Made by a program: the position numbers and the translations under genes. From Pristionchus mayeri (lineage: Eukaryota > Nematoda > Chromadorea > Rhabditida > Neodiplogasteridae): a stretch of 64,000 bases of DNA. The stretch is from the NCBI GenBank assembly GCA_036245805.1, contig BTRK01000006.1, forward strand, positions 35,096,901-35,160,900, given 5' to 3'. The notes below the pieces were generated by a model. The model saw only the letters and a program-made list of their open reading frames with translations, was not told the DNA's origin and did no database searches. Positions 48,495 through 60,763 of this stretch are shown piece by piece. The stretch's first letter is position 1. Each line of letters begins with the position of its first letter.

Positions 48495-51400
48495 ATGCTG
48501 CTGCGATTGATCTGCTCCTTCCTCTTATTGTCTGTAGAATTGTCGAATGGATGTGTTCCAGTGAGGCCCACTGATCCTGGCATGCCTGCAACCTGTAAGT
48601 CATATATTTTTGTTAGTGCAACGATCATAAATCAACGATCATAAATCAAGAGAGTTGTAGTGTTCCTTTCTTTTATTCAAAGAATTTAACTACTCAACGC
48701 GACAGAGTAGGTATTAAAGATTCGTTCACAACGCGTAAATGTTATGGTAGATTGCATTATCCATCCTTCAGTCTGCACAAAGTGTGCTGAAAATCTGATC
48801 CAAGTGCCTATGGAGGTGCAAGGTATCAAAAAGCTAATGGACCCACCGAATGGAGTGAATGGGATGGTCGGCGGCTGTGCCTCCAAGACCTTCACTTGCA
48901 AGGGCACACAGGCATCCATCACTGCTTATCAGGTAATAAATATTAATATGCTCAATAGTTGGAATTGGTGAACCATACGTAGTTGTGGAATATACTGTAG
49001 ACAATTGTGTATTCGCAGGAGAACGGTGTGGATACAAATGTCGATGATAGAGGCAGCGGAATTGCGACTTTCACTGTTTCCTGTAACCAAGCAGGAACGG
49101 GATGGGAAGCGGAAGGAAGGAAGATCGTGAAAGTTGAATGCACCGCCGTTCCTGGTGAGATCTTATGATTATCCCCCAATATTTGTGCGGTCAATCATAA
49201 GTTCTGTGTACCTCAGATAATCAGTTTATCTCACGTAACTAAAATTCAAACCTAGAACTGTTCAGTTAACGTCTAACAAGGGGGGTTCAAATATTATTTT
49301 ATGGAAAAACGGATACTAGTATGTTTTACAGCATGCCGAGACTGCACGGACAACATTATGCGACCTACAACAGGTGTAAACGCGAAGGCATTTACACATG
49401 ACGATCCGGTGTATGATCCCGATGCATCAAAATGCGCGGAATTCTTCATGCAATGCGACGGGACAATGGCGCAAATCACGCTCATGTCGGTGAGAAGTTC
49501 ATGGGCAATTGTTACTTCACTTTATTCTCAAGAGGTATTGCTGGAGTACAACATTTTAGGTATCTGGAACATCAGATGTCTAATCAATTTTGAATGCATA
49601 TATGTGCTTTGCACGCATGGAAAAAATTAAGCTCAAATTAACAGTATTTTCTCAGACTCCCGGCCCTATTGCACCAATCACCGACATGGGAACGGGTATA
49701 GCCACCCTCACTGCAACTTGCAATGCGGACGGAACTGGATGGGTATTCAACGGGCAAACCATTATTACGCTTGATTATCGAACGGGAAGTTAGCTGCTCT
49801 CTTTCTCTCCATTATGCATAATTTCGAACTCTGGCAAGAAAGCATCGTTTAACTAAACCGCCTTGTATTCATCATATTATAGACGCATTCGCGATTCAAC
49901 GACAATTCAATGAGGACTAATAGGAATAGAAACAGAAATCGGAGCCGGAAACGGTGAAATCGGTGGAACAGAACTAGCCTGAAGTTGTGAAATTTACAAG
50001 AAAATGGAAAGAAAAATTGCTTTTCGCTCGCTTAATGTTGAAGAATGCTCATAATTTCAGTTTGCAAAACGTGCACTGACAATCAGATTCAATTCACACC
50101 ATCTATGGAATTTACGGTTGTGGATGACAATTCTAGCCCCTGTGCAAAGAAAAGATTCACCTGTTCCGGAGCCGGAGCATTCATCGAGATCGTGCATGTA
50201 AGAAATTTGAGCAAAAAATAGATTTTCAGAAAATATCGACATACTTACAGGGTCCAATGATGACCACTACACCTTTCAACACCGGCACCCCCAATGTAGT
50301 CTTTGAAGTCACTTGCAAGGCAGATGGCACGGGATGGGAGAATGAGAACGAGATTGTTTATAAACTTGAATGCATGACTGCCCCTGTACCACGTGAGTCA
50401 GAGCTTTGCATTGTATTTGCAGAATGCAGGTAGGATAGAAGGAGAGATTCAGATCACACCCGAACTAAAATAAGAACCTTATATATAATATATTAGGCCG
50501 TTTGCTTAATCAAACAGATCTAAGTGGAAACGCATACACCAATATATCAATAATCTCTAACTGCGTGTTTTAGGGAACTTTAGAGTGCTAAAAACGATAG
50601 GAATAATATATTGCCCCAGGAGTCTTTTTTGGCGTTAAAGGAGGAGCAAAGTCAAAATTCAATTGTTGAAGCTTTCATAAGCACGGCTTAGATCTCCCCA
50701 ACGATTATAAGCTCAAACATTTTTACATTGATATCTGCATTCCGAATAGAGCTATCGGTAGTTGGCGGGGAGCCAAATCAGGGAAAGCTCAGGCAATTTG
50801 AAGAGGGTTCTCCTCTAATTGAAACAAATTTCAACCGGGCGCAATTCGGTCGAAGAGGGAGAAGCGAGCGGAAACAAGCATCGTCACGAGCCATTGCGAA
50901 ACCCATTCCTCTAACAAGAGCACCCGCCTTTGGCGGGGCCAATCGGGCTGGCATATTTATTTTTTAAAACTAAATTTATCAATACTGTCAACGTTCAACT
51001 TTTTGGATCTATTGCTATGGTATACAGCGAGACAAAATACAGTGTAATCAAATGGTCTAAAGGTCCTCATTACAGCATGCAAAACATGTGCTGCCAATCT
51101 GATCCAAGTTACGGAATTAATGGAATTCGGTTGGCCTATGGAGCCCTATCAAATTGACATGTCGGGAGCGTGCTCTGAGATTTCATTCACCTGCATGCGA
51201 CCTGGTGCAGGATTATCCTTTTACGATGTAAGGGAATCTCGAGAGTTAGAGATTGGCATTTCAAATAATTGGGAATTATATTCTCCTCATTGCAGAACAT
51301 GGGCAACGATTTCAACTTGGGTGGTGACCCTGCAATCAACATGGAAACGTTCAAAGTCGAGTGTAACGCGGGAGGAACGGCCTGGGAAAATACGGGAGTC

Positions 51401-52214
51401 GCTATTACTCGAATCGAGTGCACGTCAACTCAAGCAAAACGTGAGACATACTTTGTCCGCCCTAATGCCGGAGTGTGTAGTGGCAGTGACGCAAAATTAT
51501 CAAAATTATCACAAAATTATCACTCAAACATAGGAATGCAGAGTTCTTAGGAGGAGTTTACGAAAATATAGTTTCTACAATTGACTCTATGTGTTTCTCC
51601 GCATCCCACTACACCATTCAAAATCTCATTAAAAAATGCAATTCAAAGTTCTTGAAGAAATTGATCAGCATCCACCGTATCGTCAATGTTATCTTCTTAT
51701 ATGCAATATATTAGAAACTCTCCATGGGTAAGAGCAACGATACTATCGAAATACCGGAAGATTTGTTTGGGCACAGCACACTCTCCTACTTGCAGCCTGC
51801 AATACATGCATGTGGCAGTTCGTAGAAGCCGTTAATATGGCAAGTCCAAACGATTTGGACTACGCCCAAGGACCTTGTGTAGCAAGGGGCTTCAAGTGTT
51901 ACGGAATAAACGGACAAATTGAATTATATGCGGTGAGAAATGTTTGTTTGAATTTTCTCTTCAATTGTTTGTGCAATATTCATATTTCGAGAGGTGTAAA
52001 CAATATAACTAAGGTAACAAAATTTATGAAAAGAGAACATTTGCACTCGCAGGGTGCCCAACTGGTCGACACGATCACGAACCCAGGGAATCGCTGCCTC
52101 CATCACTTTATCTTCTGTAACGCAGCTGGCGACGCATTTGAGACACTAACAGGACAGAAAATAACCAGAGCAGTGTGCACGAAAACTGCGGACGTTCCAG
52201 ACGGGACTTGCTAG
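48495..52214 (+). CDS. Secreted protein of five tandem C6 domains, 520 residues
   Basis: Eleven exons, 48495-48594, 48772-48932, 49019-49154, 49332-49489, 49656-49788, 50061-50197, 50251-50392, 51076-51227, 51296-51440, 51796-51932 and 52053-52214, add to 521 codons with matching phases. MLLRLICSFLLLSVELSNG is a signal peptide. Each domain is coded by two exons: first C-x2-C...C...FTC, then TFTVSCN...GTGW...VECT. The six-cysteine layout is that of the nematode C6 domain (Pfam PF01681), whose function is unknown. Exons follow a regular 1-0-1-0 phase pattern, which lets whole domains be shuffled. Domain 2 is odd: its end reads IITLDYRTG where the paralogue has TETACSATP, so its last cysteine is gone and the exon must end at a weak GTTAGC donor. 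Otherwise the protein would stop at 49792-49794. Confidence 0.85.
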
Positions 52215-52385
52215 TGACTGTGCAATGTTCTCATACTTGCTATTGTTCAGTGAACTCAGTGCACGACTGTGAATGTTAATATTATTTATGAAAATAATAA
52301 TATGTAATCTTTAATTTTCTCTTTTGTGAACACATGATGTTTTCAACTGAAAACGATTCACTGTGAGCGCTTTTCAAATCATCGT

Positions 52386-52620
52386 TTAAGAGACCCTCCA
52401 CGAGAGAACGTAACAGGGCCTCGGATGGCCAAAAATTCGATAAAATCCAAACTATTTTTCTGAAGTGGGGTACCGAGTTGTGAGTGATGGCCGCAATGAC
52501 TAAGGCTTGGGGTCGATTTTGAAAAAGTTTTGGGGGGACCACCACTTTTGGGGTCGAAACAATGACTTTCTCAAAAGCACATGAAATATAGATTTTCTGG
52601 TCTATTTTGACGCGTAGACC
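52386..52620. repeat. Single end of foldback family P1
   Basis: Begins TTAAGAGACCCTCCACG like the element at 13033, then drifts (GGATGGCCAAAAATTCGATAA..., GGTCGATTTTGAAAAAGTTT). No right-hand mirror is found nearby. A truncated remnant just after the C6 gene. Confidence 0.75.
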
Positions 52621-52734
52621 ACGAATTTCAATATCTGAGAGCGAGAAAATTCGAAATATAAAAAATACATTCGAAAAACTGAAAATTTCGATCCGAAAAG
52701 GCACATAAAGTGCCATAACTAATTTTTGTAACAT

Positions 52735-52916
52735 TGGGATTGTGGTCGCAGTGCGAGGCAAAAGTCGCAGTGTACAAATGTGCGCTATACAGAGTGTTGA
52801 ATCACTTATTGCGTGAGAACAACCATTTGAAAATCGGTCGAAAAGGAATGATGTTGAATGTAAGAAAACCAAAATATTGAAATCGGACAGAACTTTTGTT
52901 CCAACCTGATAGATAG
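52735..52916. repeat. Inverted fragment of the mariner-like element
   Basis: The reverse complement of about 25495-25660 in copy A, ending TTTTGTTCCAACCTGATAGA. In this orientation a 30-odd codon frame (CALYRVLNHLLRENNHL... to a stop) is open and may be the tail of an old transposase. The rest of copy B lies in opposite orientation further right, so the element has been rearranged. Confidence 0.7.
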
Positions 52917-54574
52917 TACAGGGAAGTAGTTAGTAATTGAAATGGAGACGAGGGTCAATACACATCAAAAGAGGGAACAACAATGCAAGAGTAACCAAAA
53001 CAAGGAAAAATCAAAATATCACAGATGCTTCTAAGGTGTCGATTGGCTCTCGCCCTCCCCTCCGTCTCTTCTTAGATCGCATTCGGCCCCGACGACTTGA
53101 GCACTTGAGCAGCCTCATCGACCTGAGATCCAATCAATACATCTTAAGACTACAATAATCTTAGTTTATACTCGAGTGTAATTGAATATGGAACTTCAAT
53201 TATCCTATGGAATAGCCATAAATAGTAAGAATAGTTTCCATACTAACTAATAATTCCCATAGCATATGTTACGATAGCGATATGCCGGCGAAATATAATT
53301 CCAAAATCTCATAATGTAGATCAAAATCACGATTTTTGGCAATTTCAAATTTTGAGAACCCACGTTAATCCAACACCTTGAAATTCAGGAAGTTGTTTTT
53401 AGCATTCTAATGAGGTTTTTCTTAGCAGAAATAACTTTGGAGTCACATTTGAGAAATTACAGTATCCCCTTCCTTCGTTTTGACACAATATGATCAAATT
53501 CAGGCTCGAAAAAATCGATGATTATCCATCTTTAAAATTCTGAAAAAAATCGTGAATATTTCTTCTCACTTCTAGATTCAGAAAATGTCAACGACCCAAA
53601 TTTTTATTTTTTAGTTACGGTAATAGGTAACTGGGCTATTAATTTCTCCGAGTTCCAATCTATCGGTCTGAGAGATAGTGCCAACCGTATTATATTTTTG
53701 GAAAGTACCATGGTCGTGTATTACAGCAGCAACTTAAAATGAATTCTAACACGAAAGGCCAACTAGAAAAAGAAAAACGCATCAATTGGTCAATACTGAT
53801 GTCCTGGACATGATCTCAGATGAATTTATCTACCGTGCATTCAAATAGTTTGAATTAGAGATTAAAACATATTGAAAATGTATAGATCCGGCCCTGTTTA
53901 GCACATTATTTTAGTTAGGTAATTGTGCGATCCTTCTGTCACAAGTCAAAATGTATTTAAAAATTGATCCCCAAAATTCAACATTAAAATCGACATATTT
54001 TACCAGTTCCTGTCTCACATACAGTTGATCAGCTCGTTATTTTGTGAGTACATGCTGAAGCTGACCCTACCCTATTACATTGTGGCTTGGGTAAGTTAAG
54101 TGATAGGGACTTTTGGTGAAGAAGTAATCCTAGCCTGGACACCAAAAGTCGGAATTTTGAATGTTTCTCAAATATAATATATTTTTGAAAAATCACAATT
54201 TTGAGAAAGATGAAGATCAGTTCAGGTTGAATTTTCTAATGTATGAATGACGCAATAGTAGTATACTATATCGCCCATATTCTAAGAACTGTCAGTTTGA
54301 TTATTGGGACAGGAATACTAATCGAATGAACAGCTCCATCACTCCATCTTTCTCCTTGTTCCTCATGTAATTCGGGGAAGGGATGGATCAACCCCACCAT
54401 TCAACCCAGGTTTAGAAAGTACTAGACATGACCTTCTCAATAGTATATGTGAAGTTGCCCCAAGGTTTTTCTCTTCTGCGAAATAGTGATCCACTTTTGA
54501 AAAAAATCCGAAACTTGGTTTGATGACAATCATCAATTTCTCGTATACCCTGAGTCGCTTATTTGATCTGAATA

Positions 54575-55309
54575 TATCAGGCCTCTCACGAGAGAATCGG
54601 GACATTCTTGGTACAATCTAAAAAATCGATTTTGGGATATTAACAGTTCTGGGGGTAATCTATCGCCCAGGTTCCTTCCTATATACGGTAGAAAGAGATG
54701 CACGAACCAAAGTATAAAAATCGTCGCAAATGATGCAAATGGAGTAAATATGCATGCAAAACATGTTTTCCGCGATGGGGGATCGAACCCTCAACCATTG
54801 AGTTCGAATCGCAAACACTTATGCGATTTTCAGTATGAGCGGACTGCCACACCCCGCAATTTTTCGTAGTTTTTCGTATGGGAAACATGATAGACCCCAT
54901 GATAAAAATCCACAAAAATTCCAGTAGATCTAGAATTGAAAGCTCTATAAGATGCAAAAGTTTGGTTTGTTTATGCTCCGAACTGTTAAAGTTATGGAGC
55001 AAAAACTGCCCAGAGGTCATGTTTTGATCTACCAAAAAATCAATCGGGGAAGTCAGAAAGCATCATAAGCTATGCCTACTGGTCAATTTTGAGCAAAATC
55101 GGAGTGATTTGAAACCTTTTCCAGAGGCGTCAAAGTGAGACTCTCAAATCTTTGCAGCCAGCTGCAGCAGCCGCAGATCGAGATAGGAAGCCGATCGACC
55201 CGGATTCGGATTCTGGACGATAGAATACCCTCAGAGCTACCAAAACCTCAAAATTGATTGAACCAAGATATGTGCGTTTTGTCCTGAATCTCTGGTGAGA
55301 GGCCTGATA
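54575..55309. mobile_element. Element with TATCAGGCCTCTCAC ends and a tRNA-like block, inserted in mariner copy B
   Basis: TATCAGGCCTCTCACGAGAG at the left and GTGAGAGGCCTGATA at the right. Comparison with copy A shows the empty site CATATGTATGG, so this is a direct filled/empty pair with TA as the likely target. The ends resemble family T1 but with TCAGG for TCACG. Only the first 20 or so bases are inverted. The interior is unique and carries a tRNA-like sequence at 54770-54856. Confidence 0.82.
54770..54856 (-). other. tRNA-like sequence with variable arm (Ser/Leu type), decayed
   Basis: On the minus strand CGGGGTG pairs with CATCGCG (6 of 7). A box TGGCAGTCCG, a variable-arm hairpin CTCAA-TGG-TTGAG and B box GGTTCGATCC are visible. 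The anticodon arm forms a stem but with an eight-base loop lacking a usable anticodon, and the T stem is one pair short. Probably a pseudo-tRNA carried by the element. Confidence 0.5.
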
Positions 55310-55869
55310 TGTAGGGAATGTTCAAGTCTTCCACCTAATTACGCTACTGAGTTAGCTCAATGCGATTTGAGATGAGCATTTTACGCGAACTCATACGTCG
55401 TTCACGAAATCGGACAGAACTTATGTTCTAACCTAATAGTAGTAGCCTTCACAAGGTCCCTCCCGTCGCCACTATCGTAAAATTTTAGTGAGTTTAGTAG
55501 CACCAAATTTTCTCTGTTAATAGACTGGCGATGAGTAATCTTTCCCTTTTCCAATCCCGCCAAAATCTTACAGTTCAATAATAGAAAATCCAAAAATTGT
55601 TGAAGTTTTCTCCTGGCTAAATTTTTGTTTTTGACCTGTTTTCCTCCCCCTTTCCCGATAAATTTATTTTTCTGTTAATTGTTGTTATACGTGTGTTTCC
55701 AAGGAGATGGTGTCGTTCCATTTTTCTCTAGATTCGTACAAAATACATGATTGGGGAAATCTGCCTTATGAATTAGTGGAGAAATAAAAATCGCTCTGGG
55801 AGTTCAGAAACAACAGTTCCTAATCCATCGAAGTCGCATTATAAAGCGGTCGAACTATCTAGTCCAGAT

Positions 55870-55941
55870 TACGCAGTTAATGTAGTGGTTAGTGATCGGG
55901 TCCAGTCCCGATCCGCCGCGAGTTCGACTCCCACCTCCGCA
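55870..55941 (+). other. tRNA-like sequence, degenerate
   Basis: An A-box-like TAATGTAGTGGTTAGTG, a strong stem GATCGGG/CCCGATC and a B box GAGTTCGACTCCC occur at tRNA spacing. The loop is six bases, and ACGCAGT and ACCTCCGC do not pair well as an acceptor. Not a convincing tRNA gene. Confidence 0.4.
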
Positions 55942-56218
55942 TTTCTCTTGCAAAGCCTTGAGGTTGTGTGGTGGGGGGTCAACTCGTGGTGTGTCCTCTT
56001 CTTTCTCGCTTTCTACGATTTGGGAACACTGTACTGGGTGTTGAAATACAGTATAGCCAGGTGAAAAACCGGAAAATTCCTAAAAGCCGGCTCTGGGACC
56101 AATGACCAAAATTTTTCGAAATCATCTCACTAAGGTATTCTCCCATCATAATAGGAGCCAAAACGCCGAAAACTTTTTCGAAAATGTTCCCGCACACAAC
56201 CACTGGCTCGTGATACAC

Positions 56219-57239
56219 GTGATATGAGGGCGTTTGCCGAAGATTCGATCAGAGCCCGGCACAGCAAAAAAAGTCAATTTTCCAATTTTGAGTGAAGTGG
56301 GGTTATCGATGGCGCTGAAGAAGATAGGCATACTCATTTTGTGCGTACAGCTTCCGGTGGCTCCAGACGACGTTGCGTCGATTACACTTTTTGAGGCTTC
56401 CCACAGCTCAATTGGGTGCTAAAATTAGTGGAACAAGTTTGCAGGGGGGAAATTTTATGGCGAACACGCCTGTGTATTTCAATTATCATATTTTTCTAAT
56501 TAAAAAATTAAAACTTCAACTTTTCGCTCCATCAAAGGCGAGCTTAGCAAATATATGGATGGAACCGCCGTGACGAGAGGATTTCAAATATGTAATTTCA
56601 TCTAATTACGACATCAAACTTTTGAGAAAACTAAAAATAACTGCGCTCAAAACAGAAGAAAACGTGAGGTTGGACGACGCAATGCACTGAAACTGCCAGG
56701 GGGCGTGGGATAGAGGCAGAGGAGGGGACTGCCAGAGGGTTTGAGGTCAATTGAAGGAGGAATATCGGACGATCACTCGCCAAATTAGATTCAAACGGAG
56801 CACTTTTTGCAACATTTCTCAAAAGTTTGATGTCGTATTTAGATGAAATTACATACTTGAAATCCTCTCGTCACGGCGGTTCCATCCATGTATTTGCTAA
56901 GCTCGCTTTTGATGGAGCGAAAAGTTGAATTTTTAAATTTTAAATTAAAATATTATGATAATTGATATACACAAGCATGTTCGCCATAAAATTTCACCCC
57001 AGAAAACTCGTTCCACTAATTTTAGCGCTCAATTCAGCTGTGGGAAGCCTCAAAATGTGAATTCGACGCAACGTCGTCTGGAGCCAACGGACGTCGTCTG
57101 TACGTACAAAATGAGTATGCCTATCTTCTTCAGCGCCATCGATAACCCCAAATCACTCAAAATTGGAAAATTGACTTTTTTTGCTGTGCCAAAATATTTC
57201 GGATCTGCTCGACTTTTAGACAAACGCTCTCATATCACG
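56219..57239. repeat. Foldback element, family T2, about 1.02 kb
   Basis: CGTGATATGAGGGCGTTTG is mirrored by CAAACGCTCTCATATCACG. Arms of about 420 bp (to about 56640 and from about 56815) match with scattered changes and a loop of about 175 bp. Its right end overlaps the left end of the next T1 element by seven bases. Confidence 0.88.
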
Positions 57240-58261
57240 CCATTCACGAGAGAATCGAGCTAGAATCGCGATTCATGGGAATGTAGAGGGAATCGTGAAA
57301 TGAGTTATAGCCGGTTTGAAATGAGTGAAATGAGTTATAGCCCCTGGGTGACCCCCGAAATAGTTTTGTACACACTTCATTTTGGAGCTCCCTACGTAGG
57401 GTCGGGTACCGGCATCACTATCTTTGAGAGCTGTTTTCTTGGATACAGTGAAAGGTAGAGCAAAATTGACCTCTGAGTGACCCCAACTCATTTTTTGAGC
57501 TTTATCGATCTATCTAAACCATTTTCTCTAAAACTCATTTTGAACTGTAGTACACTTCAGGTCAATTTTCTCAAAAATGTAGGTGAAGATGCAGCTCAAA
57601 CTTTAACACAAGATGCAGCTCAGCGAGAGCTTTCGAATGAGTGGTTTGCGAAAAATATACGAACACTCCTGTGAGAGTGTCGCCCTTTTTACTTTGCTTG
57701 GATCGTTTGAAGTTCCTTTTCAACGGAAATTTTGATTGAACCTCGATCATTTTCAGCCGCGCACTCCGAAAAGTGCGGTGTGAAATGAAATCGTCTGTTG
57801 AAAAGAAAGTTCAAACGATCCAAGCAAAGTAAAAAGGGCGAAACTCTCACAGGAATGTTCGTATATTTTTTGCAAACCACTCATTGGAAAATTCTCGCTA
57901 AGCTGCATCTAATGTTAAATTTTGAGCTGCATCTTCACCTACATTTTAGAGAAAATTGAACTGAAGTGTACTACAGTTCAAAATGAGTTTTAGAGAAAAT
58001 GGTTTAGATAGATCGATAGAGCTCAAAAAATGAGTTGGGGTCACTCAGAGGTCAATTTTGCTCTATCTTTCACCGTATCCAAGAAAACAGCGCTCAAAGT
58101 TAGTGATGCCGGTATCCGACCCTACATAGGGAGCTTCAAAATGAAGTATGTACAAAACTGTTTTGGGGGTCACTCAGGTATGCCTCAAGATGGCCAAAAC
58201 CAGGTAGATCTCATTTCACCATTCCCAAGCTCAGCTCGATTCTCTCATGAGAGGCGTGATA
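57233..58261. repeat. TA-bounded foldback element, family T1, second copy
   Basis: Same ends as 46010-47064 (TATCACGCC... and ...GAGGCGTGATA) and the same internal phrases (CGATCTAT, TCATTTTTTGAGCT, AGTGTACTACAGTTCAAAAT), though the centre differs. Arms of about 500 bp. Confidence 0.9.
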
Positions 58262-58407
58262 TATCGTCCTTGCTTTTTCTAACTAGCACTCCAGAGTAAA
58301 CGCGAGAAATAGGTAAAAGTGTGGAGGATGCAAAGTTTTCAATACACGATCATATGAATTTTGATGAAGATATGAATCTTCTGGAAATATATATTTTTGT
58401 CGTCACC

Positions 58408-58805
58408 CTCATATGTTTATGTGGGGGGTGACAATTGGTAAAACGACAATTGGTAAACTCGTCACCGTTCACTTGCAATTTGGCGCGGCGACTTGGGAGT
58501 TGTTTCATTGTAACCAGTATGCGCTCCCCTACATTTGCATATGTAAGTCTTGCTAAAAGGCGATCATGAGTTTTACTCCAAATCAACGTAATCAACGGGG
58601 TTCATGGAATGTGCATTTCCATGACCCCCTATACGTTGAAACTCATGATAGCCTGGCAACAAGACTAATATATGCAAATGTATGGGATCGCATACTGATT
58701 ACAATGAAACAACCCCCAAGTCGCTGCGCCAAATTGCAAGTGAACGGCGACGAGTTTACCAATTGTCGTTTTACCAATTGTCACCACCCCCCCCCCCCCC
58801 CGTAT
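58408..58805. repeat. Foldback with ACAATTGGTAAA repeats and poly-C
   Basis: Left arm 58408-58575 and right arm 58637-58805 are inverted copies that share GACAATTGGTAAAACGACAA and TTGCAATTTGGCGC. The right arm ends in a run of 17 C beside the last ex-domain exon of the minus-strand C6 fragment (58828). Confidence 0.9.
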
Positions 58806-58827
58806 ATGTATTGTATATCTAGCATAC

Positions 58828-60709
58828 GATTCAGATCGACATTTTGGCACTCGACCGCAGTGATGTGGGACCATGCCGGTTCTCCCGGGTACTCCCATGA
58901 GGTGCCAGCAGCATTGCAAGCGAAAGTGATTGTCGATGTTCCGGGAGAGGCATCATCGTTACTTATAAGTTCAGTAGCACCCTGCAGTGATGCAAATATC
59001 GAGAGAATGCACTCAAACATCGTTTTCTAAGAATCACTTTCAAACTTAATCAATAGATAGAATTTTAATTACATCGAAAAGCGTGATTCCTGCCATTGTT
59101 CCCTTGCAAGTGAATGTTATCTCGGAGCAGGCGCCCGTAGTCATAATCACACCGTCTTCCATAGGCTTAGAATTGAGCATGTCTCTATAGACAGTGATCA
59201 GGTTGGCAGAGCAGGTTTTACAGGCTGAAATTGGAATTGGTATCATTAATGTTGATGCAGCTATCTCGTACTACTTTAAATACACTATCTTGTATATACC
59301 AGCCGAACGGCTCATTTCGGTAGCACTTTCTTCTATTATATCTTGAATGAATGGTAATGCGAGGGAAATTTCATAGATAGAAGGAATAGCTGATGAAGAA
59401 AAAGTTAAGAAATAGGAAAAGTTGGATCAGAGCGATCATTTTCGCTCACACGAGCCGATAAAAACAGTGAAGAATGACATGAAATGATAATGCCTATTGA
59501 ACATTGACTTCAAATGACCCTGAAACTGAAAAAGGACACAAGTTTGACAACATCTTCCTGCTTTTTTTAGCGCAATATACTAATTGGATAGCTCCTGATG
59601 AGCTCTACATTCTACTAGAGATTTGCTTGCATCTTTAACTACATTTTCAAGAAAATTAGCCTTGAATGCAGCATGGTTCATTTGCATATTCATGGAAAAA
59701 TAAATTTATAGATCGTTAAGCTCGAAAAATTAGTCGGGGTCTCTCACAGGTCATTTTGCTCTATCTTTCACCGTAACTGCGATTGAAGGCTTTGGGAGAC
59801 TTTGGGGGATTGTTAGGGATGTCTCAAAGTGCCCTAAACGCGTTAGAACCATTTTGGCGATTTTCGCTCCATTCCCTGGGTTAGGTCGATTCCCTCATGA
59901 GAGGTGTGGCTCATATTTTTAGTTCGGGTGAGATATGAACATCTCCTTCTGTCCTACATAAATTCTTCAATTCTTATACAGAGCTCTGACTCACGTGGTA
60001 CAGGGGCAGTCCTGCATTCAAGTCTATGAATGGTCTCGAACCCACTCTCCCATCCCGTGCCATCTGCCTTGCAAGTGACTTCAAAGACTACATTGGGGGT
60101 GCCGTCGTTGAAAGGTATAGTGGTCATCATTGGACCCTGTAAGTATGTCGATATTTTCTGAAAATCTGTTTTTTGCTCAAATTTCTTACATGCACGATCT
60201 CGATGAATGCTCCGGCTCCGGAACAGGTGAATCTTTTCTTTGCACAGGGGCTAGAATTGTCATCGATAATGATAAAATCCTTAGAGCCCGGCTTCATTGG
60301 TGCGAATTGAATCTGATTCTCCGTGCACGTTTTGCAAGCTGAAATTATGAGCATTCGTCAACACATGGAACTAGCGAAAAATAGTTTGTTCTTTCCCTTG
60401 TAAAATTTGGGCTAACAATCTCGGATCCTATTCCTACTACTCCTCATTGAACCGTTCTTGAACTATAAAGTTGACTGCACAGGAAAATTCGCATTCGTTT
60501 TACTATTCACGCATGAAACTATGCCCTGTAGTGAGAAATTGCACAGCAAACTCCAGTGCTCACGAGGTTGCGGAGTAGCAGAACACGCGGTTTCCGTGAT
60601 CGTTTGTCCGTTGAAGACCTATCCAGTTCCGTCTGCATTGCACGTGGCAAGGAAGGAGGCTTTGCCCGTTCCCATGTCGGTGATAGGCATAAGTGGGCCG
60701 GCCGCCTGA
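58828..60709 (-). pseudogene. Partial C6-domain gene in the left arm of the large palindrome
   Basis: Five minus-strand exons keep frame and splice sites: 60568-60709, 60190-60338, 59995-60136, 59073-59224 and 58828-58981. They encode the second half of domain 2, all of domain 3 and a domain like number 4 of the C6 gene at 48495. The first three are near-exact inverted copies of 62653-62794, 63020-63168 and 63222-63363. No signal-peptide exon or domain 1 lies upstream, because the palindrome arm stops at about 60763. I therefore call it a truncated copy, although every remaining exon is open. It could only be expressed from a new start. Confidence 0.72.
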
Positions 60710-60763
60710 AAGAAAAACTGATTGATCACCAGTCGATTGTACATGATACTCCTGGTGACCCCA
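59358..60763. repeat. Left arm of the large terminal palindrome
   Basis: Base 59358 pairs with 64000 and 60763 with about 62598 (coordinate sums 123358-123362, so only about 4 bases of indel). Very few mismatches are visible, for example ACCTATCC at 60618 against ACCCATCC in the mirror. It contains C6 exons and a diverged T1 end (TCTCATGAGAGGTGTGGCTC at about 59892-59911). The arm may extend further left, because its partner is cut by the window. Confidence 0.95.

Larger units (their letters stand above)
53617..55438. mobile_element. Mariner-like element, copy B, interrupted by another element
   Basis: From 53617 it matches copy A (25676 onward) at roughly 90% by eye, through GATCTGAATATA at 54574. 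It is broken by a 735-bp insertion and resumes at GGAATGTTCAAGTCTTCC (55316). It ends TTATGTTCTAACCTAATA at 55438. The matching positions in copy A (26630-26650) are uninterrupted. Confidence 0.75.

Noticed and set aside
46246..58299. Short open frames shared between 46246, 57477 and 58030
   Set aside because: They lie in T1 foldback arms and are similar only because the repeats are. No transposase motif.
58566..59030. 154-codon plus-strand open frame
   Set aside because: Runs from a foldback arm into the antisense of a C6 exon. A repeat/exon chimera.
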